A program made the position numbers and the translations under genes. From NCBI GenBank assembly GCA_964019695.1, contig OZ026524.1:29242164-29306163 (forward strand): a stretch of DNA of 64,000 bases, in the 5' to 3' direction. The notes under the pieces were generated by a model that ran no database searches, had not been told where the DNA came from, and worked only from the letters and a program-made list of their open reading frames with translations. This document shows, piece after piece, positions 1-12,400 of this stretch. Origin of the DNA: Loripinus fragilis (Eukaryota > Mollusca > Bivalvia > Lucinida > Lucinidae). Numbering within the stretch: the first letter of the stretch is position 1; each line of letters starts with the position of its first letter.

Positions 1-376
1 TTCATTTTCCACCATTTTTCATTTTGTAATTGTATCAATTTTGGTGGAATGGCTGAAATGATCCACAAAAGAAGCAAAACAAGTCTGGAAATTATTTATC
101 AAATGTCTACCATATACACGATAATAGCATAGAACCACGTTAGAATCTACAAACAAGATAAAGTGTAATTCTGAGTCTATTAAAAATTTAATTCTGCAGC
201 ATATCAAATTGATTTGAAAACCCTAATATTGTTCATGAAAATGAACACCAAGGAAATATAAACAGGACATTTCTGATTCGCTGTTCATAGAATGCTTATA
301 ACTATTTTAATTTATTATAGCTCGAGCTTTGCTTGATTAATACAAAGTAATATCAAATACCTATTTTATGCTTTAG
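1..376. other. Intron sequence upstream of the first visible exon
   Basis: AT-rich sequence ending in an acceptor. No exon of the missing N-terminal domain is recognisable here, and an ORF at 19-207 on the minus strand has no family signal. Confidence 0.6.
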
Positions 377-491
377 AAATGAAACTTTAGTCATGGACAT
401 GTATGCTGACTCACCAAAGATGTCAACCTATCTTGTTGCATTTGCTATCGGCGATATAGATGCTATGGAAACGCAAGCAAGGGGTATAGAG
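377..491 (+). CDS. M1 aminopeptidase exon a (MSTYL segment)
   Basis: Preceded by acceptor TTTTATGCTTTAG and followed by donor GTATAG. One base completes the previous codon, then 38 codons follow, ending in phase 0. It encodes the conserved segment [15 protein letters not shown], the last strand of the M1 N-terminal domain before the catalytic domain. The acceptor in front shows that the gene continues upstream of the window. Confidence 0.9.
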
Positions 492-3400
492 GTATAGTGA
501 GGCTTTTTATTTTCACAAAGATAGGATGATCTGTTCCCAATTCTATAAATATCTTACAATCAGAGCTCTGGAAAAATAAGGGTTAAAACTTAGTGACCTT
601 ATTGAAAGAACCTTCCAGAGAGAAGGCTCTCCTTACCTTGCATGTAATGACAGAAGTTCATTTTTTACATCGGAAAAAAACTAAAAAAAATATCATGCAT
701 GGTCGTGTCAAAATGTATGTGATGTGACCTTTTTGTTGGACAACATTTTTATTCGATTTGGCACCAAGCTGTATAGACAAGTAGTTGAGATTCCTATGGA
801 CACTAATTGTGCTCCCCTGGTTGCAGATTTATTCCTGTTTTGTTATGAGGGGGAATTTATGATGTCTCTTTCTGAAGATAAGCAGGCTGATGTTATTGAT
901 ACGCTTAACACTACATCCTGATATATAGAGGATATTTCAAACATTAATAATGATTATTTTGAAAATACGGTAAGTCAAATATACCCTCAGAGCTCCAACT
1001 TAATAAAGCCAATACCTCTGATACCGAAGCTGCATTTTTAGACTTGCATTTGTCTATTTCTAATGACATACTACCAACATTTATGATAAACGTGACGACT
1101 TTTGAAATTGTCAATTTCCCATTTTTATATGGTGATGTTCCTCTCTCTACATCCTATGGAGTCTATATCTCTCAACTCATTCGTTTTGCTAGAGTAACTA
1201 GTTATATTACTGACTTCAACACTCGCAATAAACTGTTAACTCAGAAACTTCTGAAACAAGGCTATCGGTATCATAAACTTCGCAAAACCTTTTCTAAATT
1301 TTATAGACAATACTGTGATTTGATATCTTAATTCCAAGTTGGACTTAAATCTCTCTTGCGCCATGGATTTTTGGTACCTGAATTCTATGATGACTTGGTG
1401 TATAAATTGAAGAAGATTGTTGGCTCTAATAATTTTTCAGCGCAGTTCATTAAAATAAGTTCCCATTATAAAAAGATTGGATATAACATTAATGTATTGC
1501 TACAGACTGCATTCTTGGTGGTCAACCCAATCATGGTTGGCAATTTTGCTTTCCGGTGGGTCGGACTTCAGACTCTTTGACAGGTCTGACTTAAAAACAT
1601 CTATTGATGAGATGGTAGGGGCCTGATGCTTTGGCTGTTTGTCGGGCCCACCAGAGTTTACCTGTTGGATTTCTTTTGTTCCGGTATTCAGTTTATTTAC
1701 TGTTGAGTCATTATTTTTGATTAATCGTTTTTCATATCTTGATTTATATGTTCTAGGAGATGATGCATTGATAAGTTAGGGGTCTTTCATGCAAATCAAG
1801 GTTGCAATGAACGATCTCCGATGTGTCACCAGAGCTCATCCAACAACTGCTCTATCGTATTGAGATCCAGGCTTACTAAACTTACGCGGTTTGTTTTGGT
1901 TTCTTCACACACTTGATTGCCTCGTTAGAGAGGGACATACTGGTTATTGAATAAAGTGAACTGATTAAGACTAGAACTCGAGTAAAAACCAATTGTCTGA
2001 AACTTGTCATTTTCAGAAATGACCCCTTGTCTATACCCTGGCGTACAGCATGACGGGTTTAAGTAAAACTGTTACATTATTCGATAATTTGATGCATAAT
2101 ATATTGTTAAAGAATATGGTATAAGATATATTTCGATTTCTTAATTTTTTACCATAATTGCCCTAAAACGTGACTGAGGGGTTTCTTTTGTAGTTGAGTA
2201 TAGTAACTTTTTTAAATAGTGTTTTCTGTCATAAATTATTTTCTCATTATCTTTTCTCTTTGATGATTAACCACTGGTTGCTTTCTATTTATAGTTAAGA
2301 ACTTGGTCTCGCAGCAGTGCCGTTGCTCTGACAAAATTTTCCCTGGACGTTGGTTCAAAATTAATGACTTTCTTTGAAGACTACTTCCAAATACCATATT
2401 CATTGCCCAAATGTGGTAAGTAAGAGCTGGTTGTTTTACCTATTTAAATCTTGCTTGAGTCAGTGGAAACCAAGTCTGCTGTTTTCAAGTATTTCATATA
2501 TCCTTTTTTCTAGATTATCATAAGTATATGACAAGCTCGGTTAACTGCATTCTTCTGTCTCACCTCCTTGGTGCCATAGCTTGACTGTGACCTGATTGGA
2601 TGATTGGATTGTGGAATACGTTTGCTATATGTTAACTTCCAATGGGCTGGTAGGGGGTATGTGAGATAGAGTTTTCTCATATGTATAAAAACAGCGTAAA
2701 CTCCGACCTGGTGTGCAAGAATTTGCTAAAGTCATGACTTGGGAATGCACAGCATTTTTATGCAACCAACTTTGACAGAGTTGAAGGGGCATATTGCTTT
2801 CGCCTTGTCCGTGCATCTGTCTGTCCTTCCGTCCGTCCATGCGTCAATTCAAAACTTATTAAGATACAGTTTTGAAATTTCATATATGGATTCCTCCTCA
2901 AAAAAATTGACACGTATTTTTTTAAGTCTGGATTATCCCCCTTTGTGAAGTTATGCCCCTTTTTAATGGTCATAATGGATTTTTTTAATCAAGATATCTC
3001 AAAAACTATAACAGCTATGGGCTTCAAATTTGGTCAGCTAATAGAGCATAATGAGTAGATAACCTGGTGAAAATTAAAAAAAAGTTGTTTTATTTTTTGA
3101 GTTATTGCCCTTTGCAAATTTGGACATAGAAAATTTGATACCTCAAAAACTTTAACAGCTTTAACCTTCACACTTGGTCAGGTGATAGTGGATAATGAGA
3201 AGATAATCTGGTGAAAATCTAAAAAAAGTTATTTTATTTTTTTGAGTTATTGTTCTTTGCAAATTTTTGGCATGGACAGCTTGTAATCAAGATATCTCAA
3301 AAACTATTTCAGAAGTAGCTTCAAACTTGGTCAGCTGATAGAATATAATGAGTAGATAACCTGGTAAAATTAAAAGAAAATATTTTATTTTTTTCAAGTA

Positions 3401-6400
3401 ATTGCCCTTTGCAAATTATGGCATTAAAAACTTGTAGTCAAGATATCTCAAAATCTATAACAGCAAGTAGCTTCAAACTTATTTAGCTGATAGCAGATAA
3501 TGAGTAGATAACCTGGTGAAAATTAAAAAAAAGGTATTATATTTTTGAGTTATTGCCCTTTGCAAATGTGGTCATTGAAAACTTACCATCAAGATATCTA
3601 AAAAATTATTGTAGCTAGGAGCTTCAAATATGGTCAGTTGGTAGAAGATGATGAGTAGATTATCTGATGAACATTTAGAAAAAGTTATTTCATCTTTTTA
3701 AGTAATTGCCCTTCGTATATTAGGGCATTGAAAACTTATGAACCCTTCTTGACAAGCAAAGGGTTGGGGCATAATGTTTCATAAACATCATTTCTAGTTA
3801 CAATCTTATACCTGTTTTATTTCTTACATGCATACACATATTCAAGCATACTACATTGTATTTAGTTTAAAGTTCTTTGGCTCAGATGCATACAATTATA
3901 CATGGCTAACATTTATACTGGATTAACCCATGAGAACATGACTCATTATAATGCGGATTTAACAGCAATAGAATCATGTATGAAAATTTGGCACCTGTAA
4001 AATGTATTTAAGCCCCCTCCTTGGTAGCATAGGCTGCTTTCCGTCCTAAGATGGTGGTTCTGTTGTTGTTGATCTATTGTTTAATGCACTTCCCATTGTT
4101 TGTGGGGGCTCTGTGTTTGTCTTTGTTTTTTATGCATTACTTTGTGTCCATTCTAGTTTTGCAATCATCTTGAAGAGGAAGAGAAAGCTGGTTGCTCGTG
4201 TTTTTTCCTGGTTATACTCACTTACTTTTTTTAGTTATGACTCACCAAATTGAGGCTATATATTATGTTTAAGATTACATAGAAATTTCCAGGAAATATT
4301 TACTTGTTTATTCAATGGCCATTTTCCCATCGTTTCTTTGTAAAATGGCCAGTTTCTTTATTATACCATGTGCTGGGACCATGTGTCCCTTGTTACATGA
4401 TTCATCCTACACTCCTATTCTTTACATGGATCCTACATATAGAGTTTTAAAATGACTCGCCTGTATGTGCATTTTAACTACAATTTTCACCACAATAGCT
4501 GAACTTTTTAAACCATTTTTGGAAACAGTGTAGACCCAAATCAACCAGCAGCTGATGAATTCAGCCCATCTCGACCAACACTGTTTGTCACCCACACGAT
4601 GCATTCATACTATATCATTATTGCACAATTGAAAGTCTTCAAATCGTAAACTGGTAATGATTGGCTATTCAAAATAATAAGAACATAGTTTTTATGTTGT
4701 TTATGGCATTCTTTTACTGTAGACAGTATAGCAGTACCAACCATGATTTTCAACGCCATGGAGCATTGGGGAATGATAACATACAGAGAGACAAGTATGT
4801 TCTTTGAAAAGAGTGTATCTTCTGAGGCTGACAGAGAATGGATTGCCATCATCGTTGCCCACGAACTCTCCCATCAGGTATTTCATATTTGAGGTGATTT
4901 CAATGTGTTTTGTACTGAATGGAACTTTTTTCTATTCTGATCCAATACTTGCATGTGCTGCTCTGTCTTGGTGCTGATATTTTGTGTTTGGCCTTGTCTT
5001 GTGATATGAGGGGGTGGACAGGGGGGTACCCCATTCCCAGTTCCCTCCCCCTTTCCCCCACTTCCCTCCCCCTTCTCCCCCACTTCCCTCCCCCTTCTCC
5101 CCCACTTCCCTCCCCCTTCTCCCCCACTTCCCTCCCCATATCAGATTTTCCCTCCCCCTGGTAAAATTTTGTTCTTATTCAAGAACTAAAGCGTATATAT
5201 GTAAGTGAAGAACTAAGACTAGTTCACCATAGACTCAGCTGTTGTATTTTCATGCACAATTACTCAGTAGGCAAAGAACCAGACTATCTCCAGATCAACG
5301 TCCTTTCTAGAACCAGCAAAGGAAACATTATTTATACTAGGCAAAACAAAAACCTCTTGTTTATGGTCACTTTTGGCGCCTACTCAATTTTGAGCCTTTT
5401 TGGGATATTAAGGTCTATTTTCTAGACTTTTTAAAGGATTCTTGTTTTACTTTTTTCATACAAAAAGTTTATGAAAAAAGTTTGCCAACCTATCGACCTC
5501 TTAACATATTGAAGATATTGAAGATGTAACGGCGAAAACAATATTGATTTTTTTTAATTTTTGGCCTTAATTCTAAAATTATAAATACAGGTACATGCTT
5601 TGCGCTGCTCTTAAAAATTGTGTGTCGTTTAACTCTTTTTGCATACTAGGTATGCTGATTTGTTTTCAAAGCTAACTTTTTCGCAAAAAAATAAAAATCA
5701 GGAATACCTGGCGCCATCAGAGTGCCAAAATGGTTGGGTCAAGACCAGGGATCAGGCCTGATAGAAGCCGATCTGGGTCCAAACTGTTTGCAAAGGTTAT
5801 CAGCAGACTACAAAAGTGTATAAGTATTAGGATATTCTGCTGGTGTTGATTTATTGTTGATTGTTACTCCAATCGTGGGATTCTGTAATTGTTCTATGTT
5901 TTGTTGTACGTTACTTTATGTTCATTCTAGTTTTGCAGCTTTGCTTAGTTTGCCTTCCTGGTGTCTCGTGATTGTTGTGTGGCTCTGCCTCGCGGTGCCA
6001 TGGGTTTGTCTGCAGTTTGTGATTGTGGTATTTCCTGATCATAATCACTTACTATTCTTGTAAAAAGTTTGTTTTAGAAGAACTATAAGGGAGACAAGGA
6101 AGGGTTCATATGCATGATTTTGAGTTGGCGAGATATATGCTGTAAAGAACCTTCATAAAACTCTTTCACATTTGTGGAAAAATAGATTCTAGTATGAACA
6201 TTGTAGGGTGTAGGCCTATCTCTTTTGAGCACTAATCTCAATACTTGATTCTTGTGAATGGCACTTTAAAGCTGCATAGTCTGTAACTTTTGATCTTTTA
6301 ATTTTAGAAATAATGTTTCTATTTTTCAAGAACACATTAAAAAAACTAAAATTCAGGCATACATTTTACCAATTTCGTAAATCTTAACAAATTATCAGTA

Positions 6401-9400
6401 TCAAAACAACAGCATCTATGTTGAAAAATAACCGTCTATAATTATTGGAGGGACGCAAATAATTACCAACAAGAGAAAAAAAACACCTGTTTTTATAAGA
6501 TAATTCACTTTTCCATGCAGTTTTCAGATATAGCGAACAGATTTATTGAGAAAACATGACTTAATTCTACTTTTACAAACACCATTTTTAGAAAAGAAAA
6601 TTTTTCGAAAAATGTTCATAGTTGGAGACTTAGTCTCTTAGTTTCAGACTTAGTCTCTTTAAAATACGCCATTCATCGATATGAGATCAAAACAGATCAA
6701 AACACTAGCATACCATGGAGGTCAGCCTTATAAGATCGGGGAACCTTTTTTTTTTTTTTTACAAAAGTCATTCTCTAGCGCGGACAGGGACGCAACTTGC
6801 CTTTAATTAATAGTCTGCACTTGAAAATAGCGTATGCTGATGAATAACCTAGATGAGGCGCCGTAAGGATGAGAGTAGCAATGCACGACACCATTTCTAC
6901 TGATGAGACGCCACAATATGAAAATGCGGCATCACGGTCCGCACGCCACCATATAACACACTCCAGGTAGTGGTGTACAATATAAAATCTTTAAAAAATC
7001 AGGGCCGCTTTTTTCTTCGATTTTGGGTGCCGAACCTTCAAAGAAAGTAATGCCACCATAAACATGATAACACCTGTCACAATTGGAAACACCAGGTCCT
7101 GCCACAGATTCGAATTGCTTTTCTACACACACTTTGTATACGTATTACCGGGAATAAAATTGGCATATAATAATTCACTAGTTTCGGTTTAATACGTACT
7201 CTAATGCGTTTTTGCGTAAGCGGTAGATATATACACGTCCCTGACGAAATAAAATAAAATAGTTATCAACGGCAGCTGAACGCCCTTTAAATGTGTAAAT
7301 TCCAACCGGCATTTCAAAGAGGAAGAGAAGCAAATGGACACAATCCAATACGGAGACTGATAAATATGGACAGAAACAATCGATCAAGTTTGCTACTTTT
7401 AAGACGCCTGAAATAACTGGAAACCAAGACTCGAAAGTGAATTGCGTCCTTCTAGGCCCTTATATGACTTAAAGGTCTTAAAGGGTATCGTTATGAATCA
7501 TTTTTTATGAATTTTCTAGTAAAAAAAAGCAATTTCGCCCTCCAATTTTCCAGACCCCCGCCCACAATTGCCCCTCTTCCCGCCCCCTCTACTCCCGCTT
7601 CCCGCCCCCTCTACACCCGATTCCGCACCCTCTACCCCCGATTCCGCACCCTCTATCCCCGTACCCCCGCCCCCCCTGTCCACCCCCTCTGATATGGTAC
7701 CTTGTGTGATTACAAATTATAGCACGACTGTGAGAGAAAGCTGATCCCTTTGCAATGTTTTTTCTAATGTGTCAATAAAATTAATTACATGACGTCGCAT
7801 TTGGGATGATAAAATAGTCATCTATTAAAATCAATAAATGCGATTTCAAAATAGTTTTATCATTATATAATAAACAAAATCTATAAATATTATTCTGTAT
7901 TATTAAATGTATTAAACTCGTTGCAGTAGAGCCACAAAATGCTCGACAAGCCTCACATTTAATAGGTTGTCCTTGTTAAATAAATGCAATAATAAATGAT
8001 CATTATGTAAGATATGTTGCTTTTTATTACCGATTCACAGCAAATAAGTATTGCGTTGAAATTCATCACAAGTAATACTACAAACTAATTATATGCAAAT
8101 AATTAGGCCTGCTTGCAGCTAATAGACACTGAGTCATCATAGACCCATAACCACATTTTGTTTTTCTTTAATATCTACCTAGAATATTTTCACTTTAAAA
8201 TATGTTTACTTACCTTTCAGTGGTTCGGAAACATAGTTTCTCCAAAATGGTGGGATGACCTGTGGTTAAACGAAGGATTTGCAACATACATGATGTTTCT
8301 TGCTGTAGATCATGTGTTTCCTGACTGGAAGATGGTATGTGTACTATTAAACGTTAGTTACTCGAATATCAACACAAATACTTAATTTCAACTACCTCTT
8401 TAAGAATATACTTAAAGGCATATATTCCTGTCCAATCGAGGTCATTAGTGGATTCAGTAATAAGGGACAGTGTCAGTATCTCAATGGACTTAAGGGCTCC
8501 AAAGAAGGGAATTACTGTATAAAACAAAATTTCTCTCACTTACATAACTATCAATACTTTATCAGATATACCTAAACCCTTCATGGGACCACTTTATTGC
8601 CCCCTGGAAGGAGGTTATAATCATCTCTTAAAGATTAGCCTTTAATCTGCATGGAAATGCCCCAGACGGTGGTACTAGTATTATTGTCTCAGAACTTACG
8701 CCTTAAACTGTAAATAATCAGAAAATGATTCCAGTGGAAAGAAAATAAACATGCAGAATTTAAAAACAGAAGACATAGTTGAATTTAGTCTGTTCTGGAG
8801 AGCGCATATATGTGATGCTCATCGTAGCCGACCTCTAATTAGAAAAGTGAATGCAGTCGTCAGAGCATGTGTATTAGGTGATGTTAAACAGTTGTATTTC
8901 GTTAATTCGAAGTTCTTAAGGCCTGGCGCCGAGGTTATAAACTATTTTATGCTCAACTCGACTGAGCATGACATGCATCATGCTCCTCATGTTAAAATGC
9001 CAACAATGCATTTTAGCATAAATGAGTATGATAAATACAACATCTGTGAGTTTAAAGCAAGATAAATCTCTATTTTTCAGAGTTTTAGTTTTATGAGAAA
9101 TTAACATTTCATGCTCAGTTGAGTTGATCATGAAATGAGTTTTATCACCTCAGAGACAGGCCTTTTTATTTCAGAAACAGTAGGTCTCTCATTAAAGAGA
9201 GTCTCATCCAATACTACATCACCCCAAAAATGATTTTTTCCATAATATGTTCTGGGTGCATAAAATACTTTTAATTACAAAACCTAAGCTTTATGGTAAT
9301 TTACGCAATACACTTTGGAAAACAATATGCTGTGCAAGCCAGGGAGTTGTTTCTAAAATAGATACCATATACAAGATAATAACATAGAACCATGTATTCC

Positions 9401-12400
9401 AAATTTAGTATGAGTAAACGGATACTTCCATTTTTCAGAATTTTTACTTATACATCTATAATGTGTTATGTTCATAAACATGTGAACCATCCTCTAAACA
9501 TTAATGTTTAGATGATAAGCTTTATTAAACTCTTTGATTTGATACTGGTTGATATTTAATACTGCAAATGGCATTGGTTTACATAAAATGTTAAACTGCT
9601 CCATATTAAGTTTTGACAGTGTAATTTATACCAGGAGTGTAATATCTTTAAAATTGTTTTTTAATATTCTCTGTTCGAAGATCATTTGTTTTTTCTCTAT
9701 TGAATATAGCCTCATTGATGCAGAGGTCTGCATATTCAGTTGATTTTTAATATTATAAATAAATTTAGATTGACACGGTGTTGAATTAATTTACATACAC
9801 TGTTCAAAGATGCTAATCCAGATAATGATGTTCTGGTTCTAACAGCATATGCTACCAACACAGTTTCAGATTAGCCATTGAATCTCTGTAGTCCCATCTC
9901 ACGCTCAATTCATAGAAGCATGTAAAAACCACACATACAAACCCCCTAGATAGCTGGCTAATATGTACATGCAAATTTATCTATTCCGCAGGTATAATTT
10001 TATAATTGACTGATTATTTAATAATCTCATTCACTTCTACCATAACATTTTAAATATTTTCGATTAATAGTTTATTGATTTGAAATTTCTAGATGAACCA
10101 ACTAACTGTCGACTACAGAGGTGTGCAGAGTGTTATGGGTATTGATGATGTACTAGCCTCCCATCCAGTGTATATCCCTGTGCACCATCCAAAGGAAATA
10201 AACGAAATATTTGACTTAATTTCTTATGCAAAGGTAATTGTGTACAATAAAGTAGACCATTGGGGTTGTTATTTGGATATCTTCTGTATTAATAAGAAAG
10301 AAAAAAAGCAACGGTACAGTATATATAACGATTGTTTAGTCAAATAGAATTTAGATGCAACCTCCAAGCACTTGTATACTTTGTGAATAAAAGACCCTTT
10401 AGCATATGGTGTTGCATCTGGGTGTGAAATAACGTTAATGTATCAAACGTGTTTTATCTATTTGGTAAAGGAATAAAATGTCATCCATAACAACGTTGCA
10501 TATATTTGACAAATTTTTGTTGTTTTTGCGCCACCCAAAACGCGTTTTGAAGTAATTTTAGTGTCCCTTTTTGTATGTTATCATAATGCATTATTCTCAA
10601 CATATAGTTAGAATTAATGCTAAATACTTAGGCCTTATATATTACATACGCATTGTATGTTTTCATAATATATACAAAATGTAGGTGAAATGTGCACATA
10701 TGCTAGTTTTATATGGCATATGCATATATATCTGTAAATAAAATAAATAACGGCACTAAGACCATAAACGCTTAGTGAAATTATAATGCTGCAGTCCTGT
10801 ATAAATGTTGTAATTATAGATGCAGTGTTTTATGTATATTTTAAATATACCAATTACCTATTGGGAATTTTCATATAAATTGTCACTTGCATTTTGCATT
10901 AGGCTGTGCATATGGTGTATCGTATATGCCTAATCATATTTAACATGTTGGGAACTTATGTTTGTTAATATATAATATATAAAATCTTTGTAGTAGGCAT
11001 TTTAGTTTTACAAGATAACAAAAAGTGACATGTATATGGGCTATGACCTATATCTCACCATTTTGGTTTTATCTTCTGCAAAATATGTTTTTGTAATATC
11101 TCTTAAAGCAATTGAGCCTTTGAAGCATATTTTCTTTTATTTAAACTATACAAAAGAAAGTGATTGGTGAACATTTAGCCACTTTGTTTCAGGGCTGCTC
11201 AGTTATAAGAATGATGAATTTCTTTCTTGGGGAAAGCACCTTTACCAACGGTTTGACGGTAAGACATTCTAAAACAAAACAACTTACAATAACAATACCT
11301 TGATTTAGTAGAACATATTTTTATGTAACATAATTTCTAAAATAGAAATCTATTACGAATTAACGTTATAATGTTGCAGATACATTGTGTATTCTCATAG
11401 TGCATTAGATGGCCATGTGACTAATAGCTTGAATATTTGAATATTGAATATTGCCTTATTAAACATAGTTTTCAGTATTTGTTATACATATTGTATTTAA
11501 AATATAATCATTTAAAGTATATACTACAAGCATGCATATTTTGACTATAGATTTTTATTAGTTTGCTGAATAGCATGTTTAAGTTAGCACACCTAGCAAA
11601 ATGTTCCCATCGATCTAGAAAAAAAGCTTATAAACGTATAGCCAGAATAACTAGTATGTCAATTCAAAATTTCAAGAATCAATCAGAATACTTTTTCAAT
11701 TAATACCCAACGATTTGAATACTTCATTGAACCTCAACCATTGATTTAATATATAGGTATATTGACCCAGCGGTAGGGTCCTTTAAATGCAAATTATATC
11801 ACAAGAAATGGAAATTATGATACCCAGCTGCTTTGTTTTTAATTTAGAGATATCTCAAGAAATACAGTTTTTCAACAGCTACACACAATGACCTGTGGCA
11901 GGTTCTTGGAGAGGTTAGTATTGTATTGAATCTTGAAAGACATACAGCAACTTATAAGGTGTTCTCATAACTGTCAGAAGACGATGGCTTAACAAAATCC
12001 AGAAGGGTTATTATATTACTAAGACTTCAGGAAATGCTATTCTGACGGATATATGCATAAACACAACATTTTACGTATCTGTTATTTAGACTAAACAATA
12101 AATCTTAAAATGCTTGATTATCCAGGCCTCGAGGTTATAAAACTTGAGTACATTCTCAAACTCAAAATAAAGCGTGATGATTAACTGCTTTCGGACACGT
12201 GTCCGCAAGCAACCAATCATTGTGCTTTATCTTGAGTATGAGAATGAACTCAAGTTTTATAACCTCGAGGCCTGGTTTCTCATTGAGCATTTAAAGCATA
12301 TTTTTTCTTTAGAAAGTATTAAAGAAAAGTTTATAAATACACCTTATTTACGAAATCAATCTTATTTTATACATCTTATTAAATCTTTTTCATTTTGCTG

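Noticed and set aside
2991..3740. CRISPR-like regular spacing
   Set aside because: The whole ~150 base unit repeats, without short repeats separated by unique spacers; the context is eukaryotic.
4919..5208. Proline-rich ORFs on both strands
   Set aside because: Translation of a pyrimidine minisatellite in intron 3.
8751..9065. 104-codon ORF in intron 4
   Set aside because: Crosses a MITE-like inverted repeat, no motif, not in phase with splice sites.
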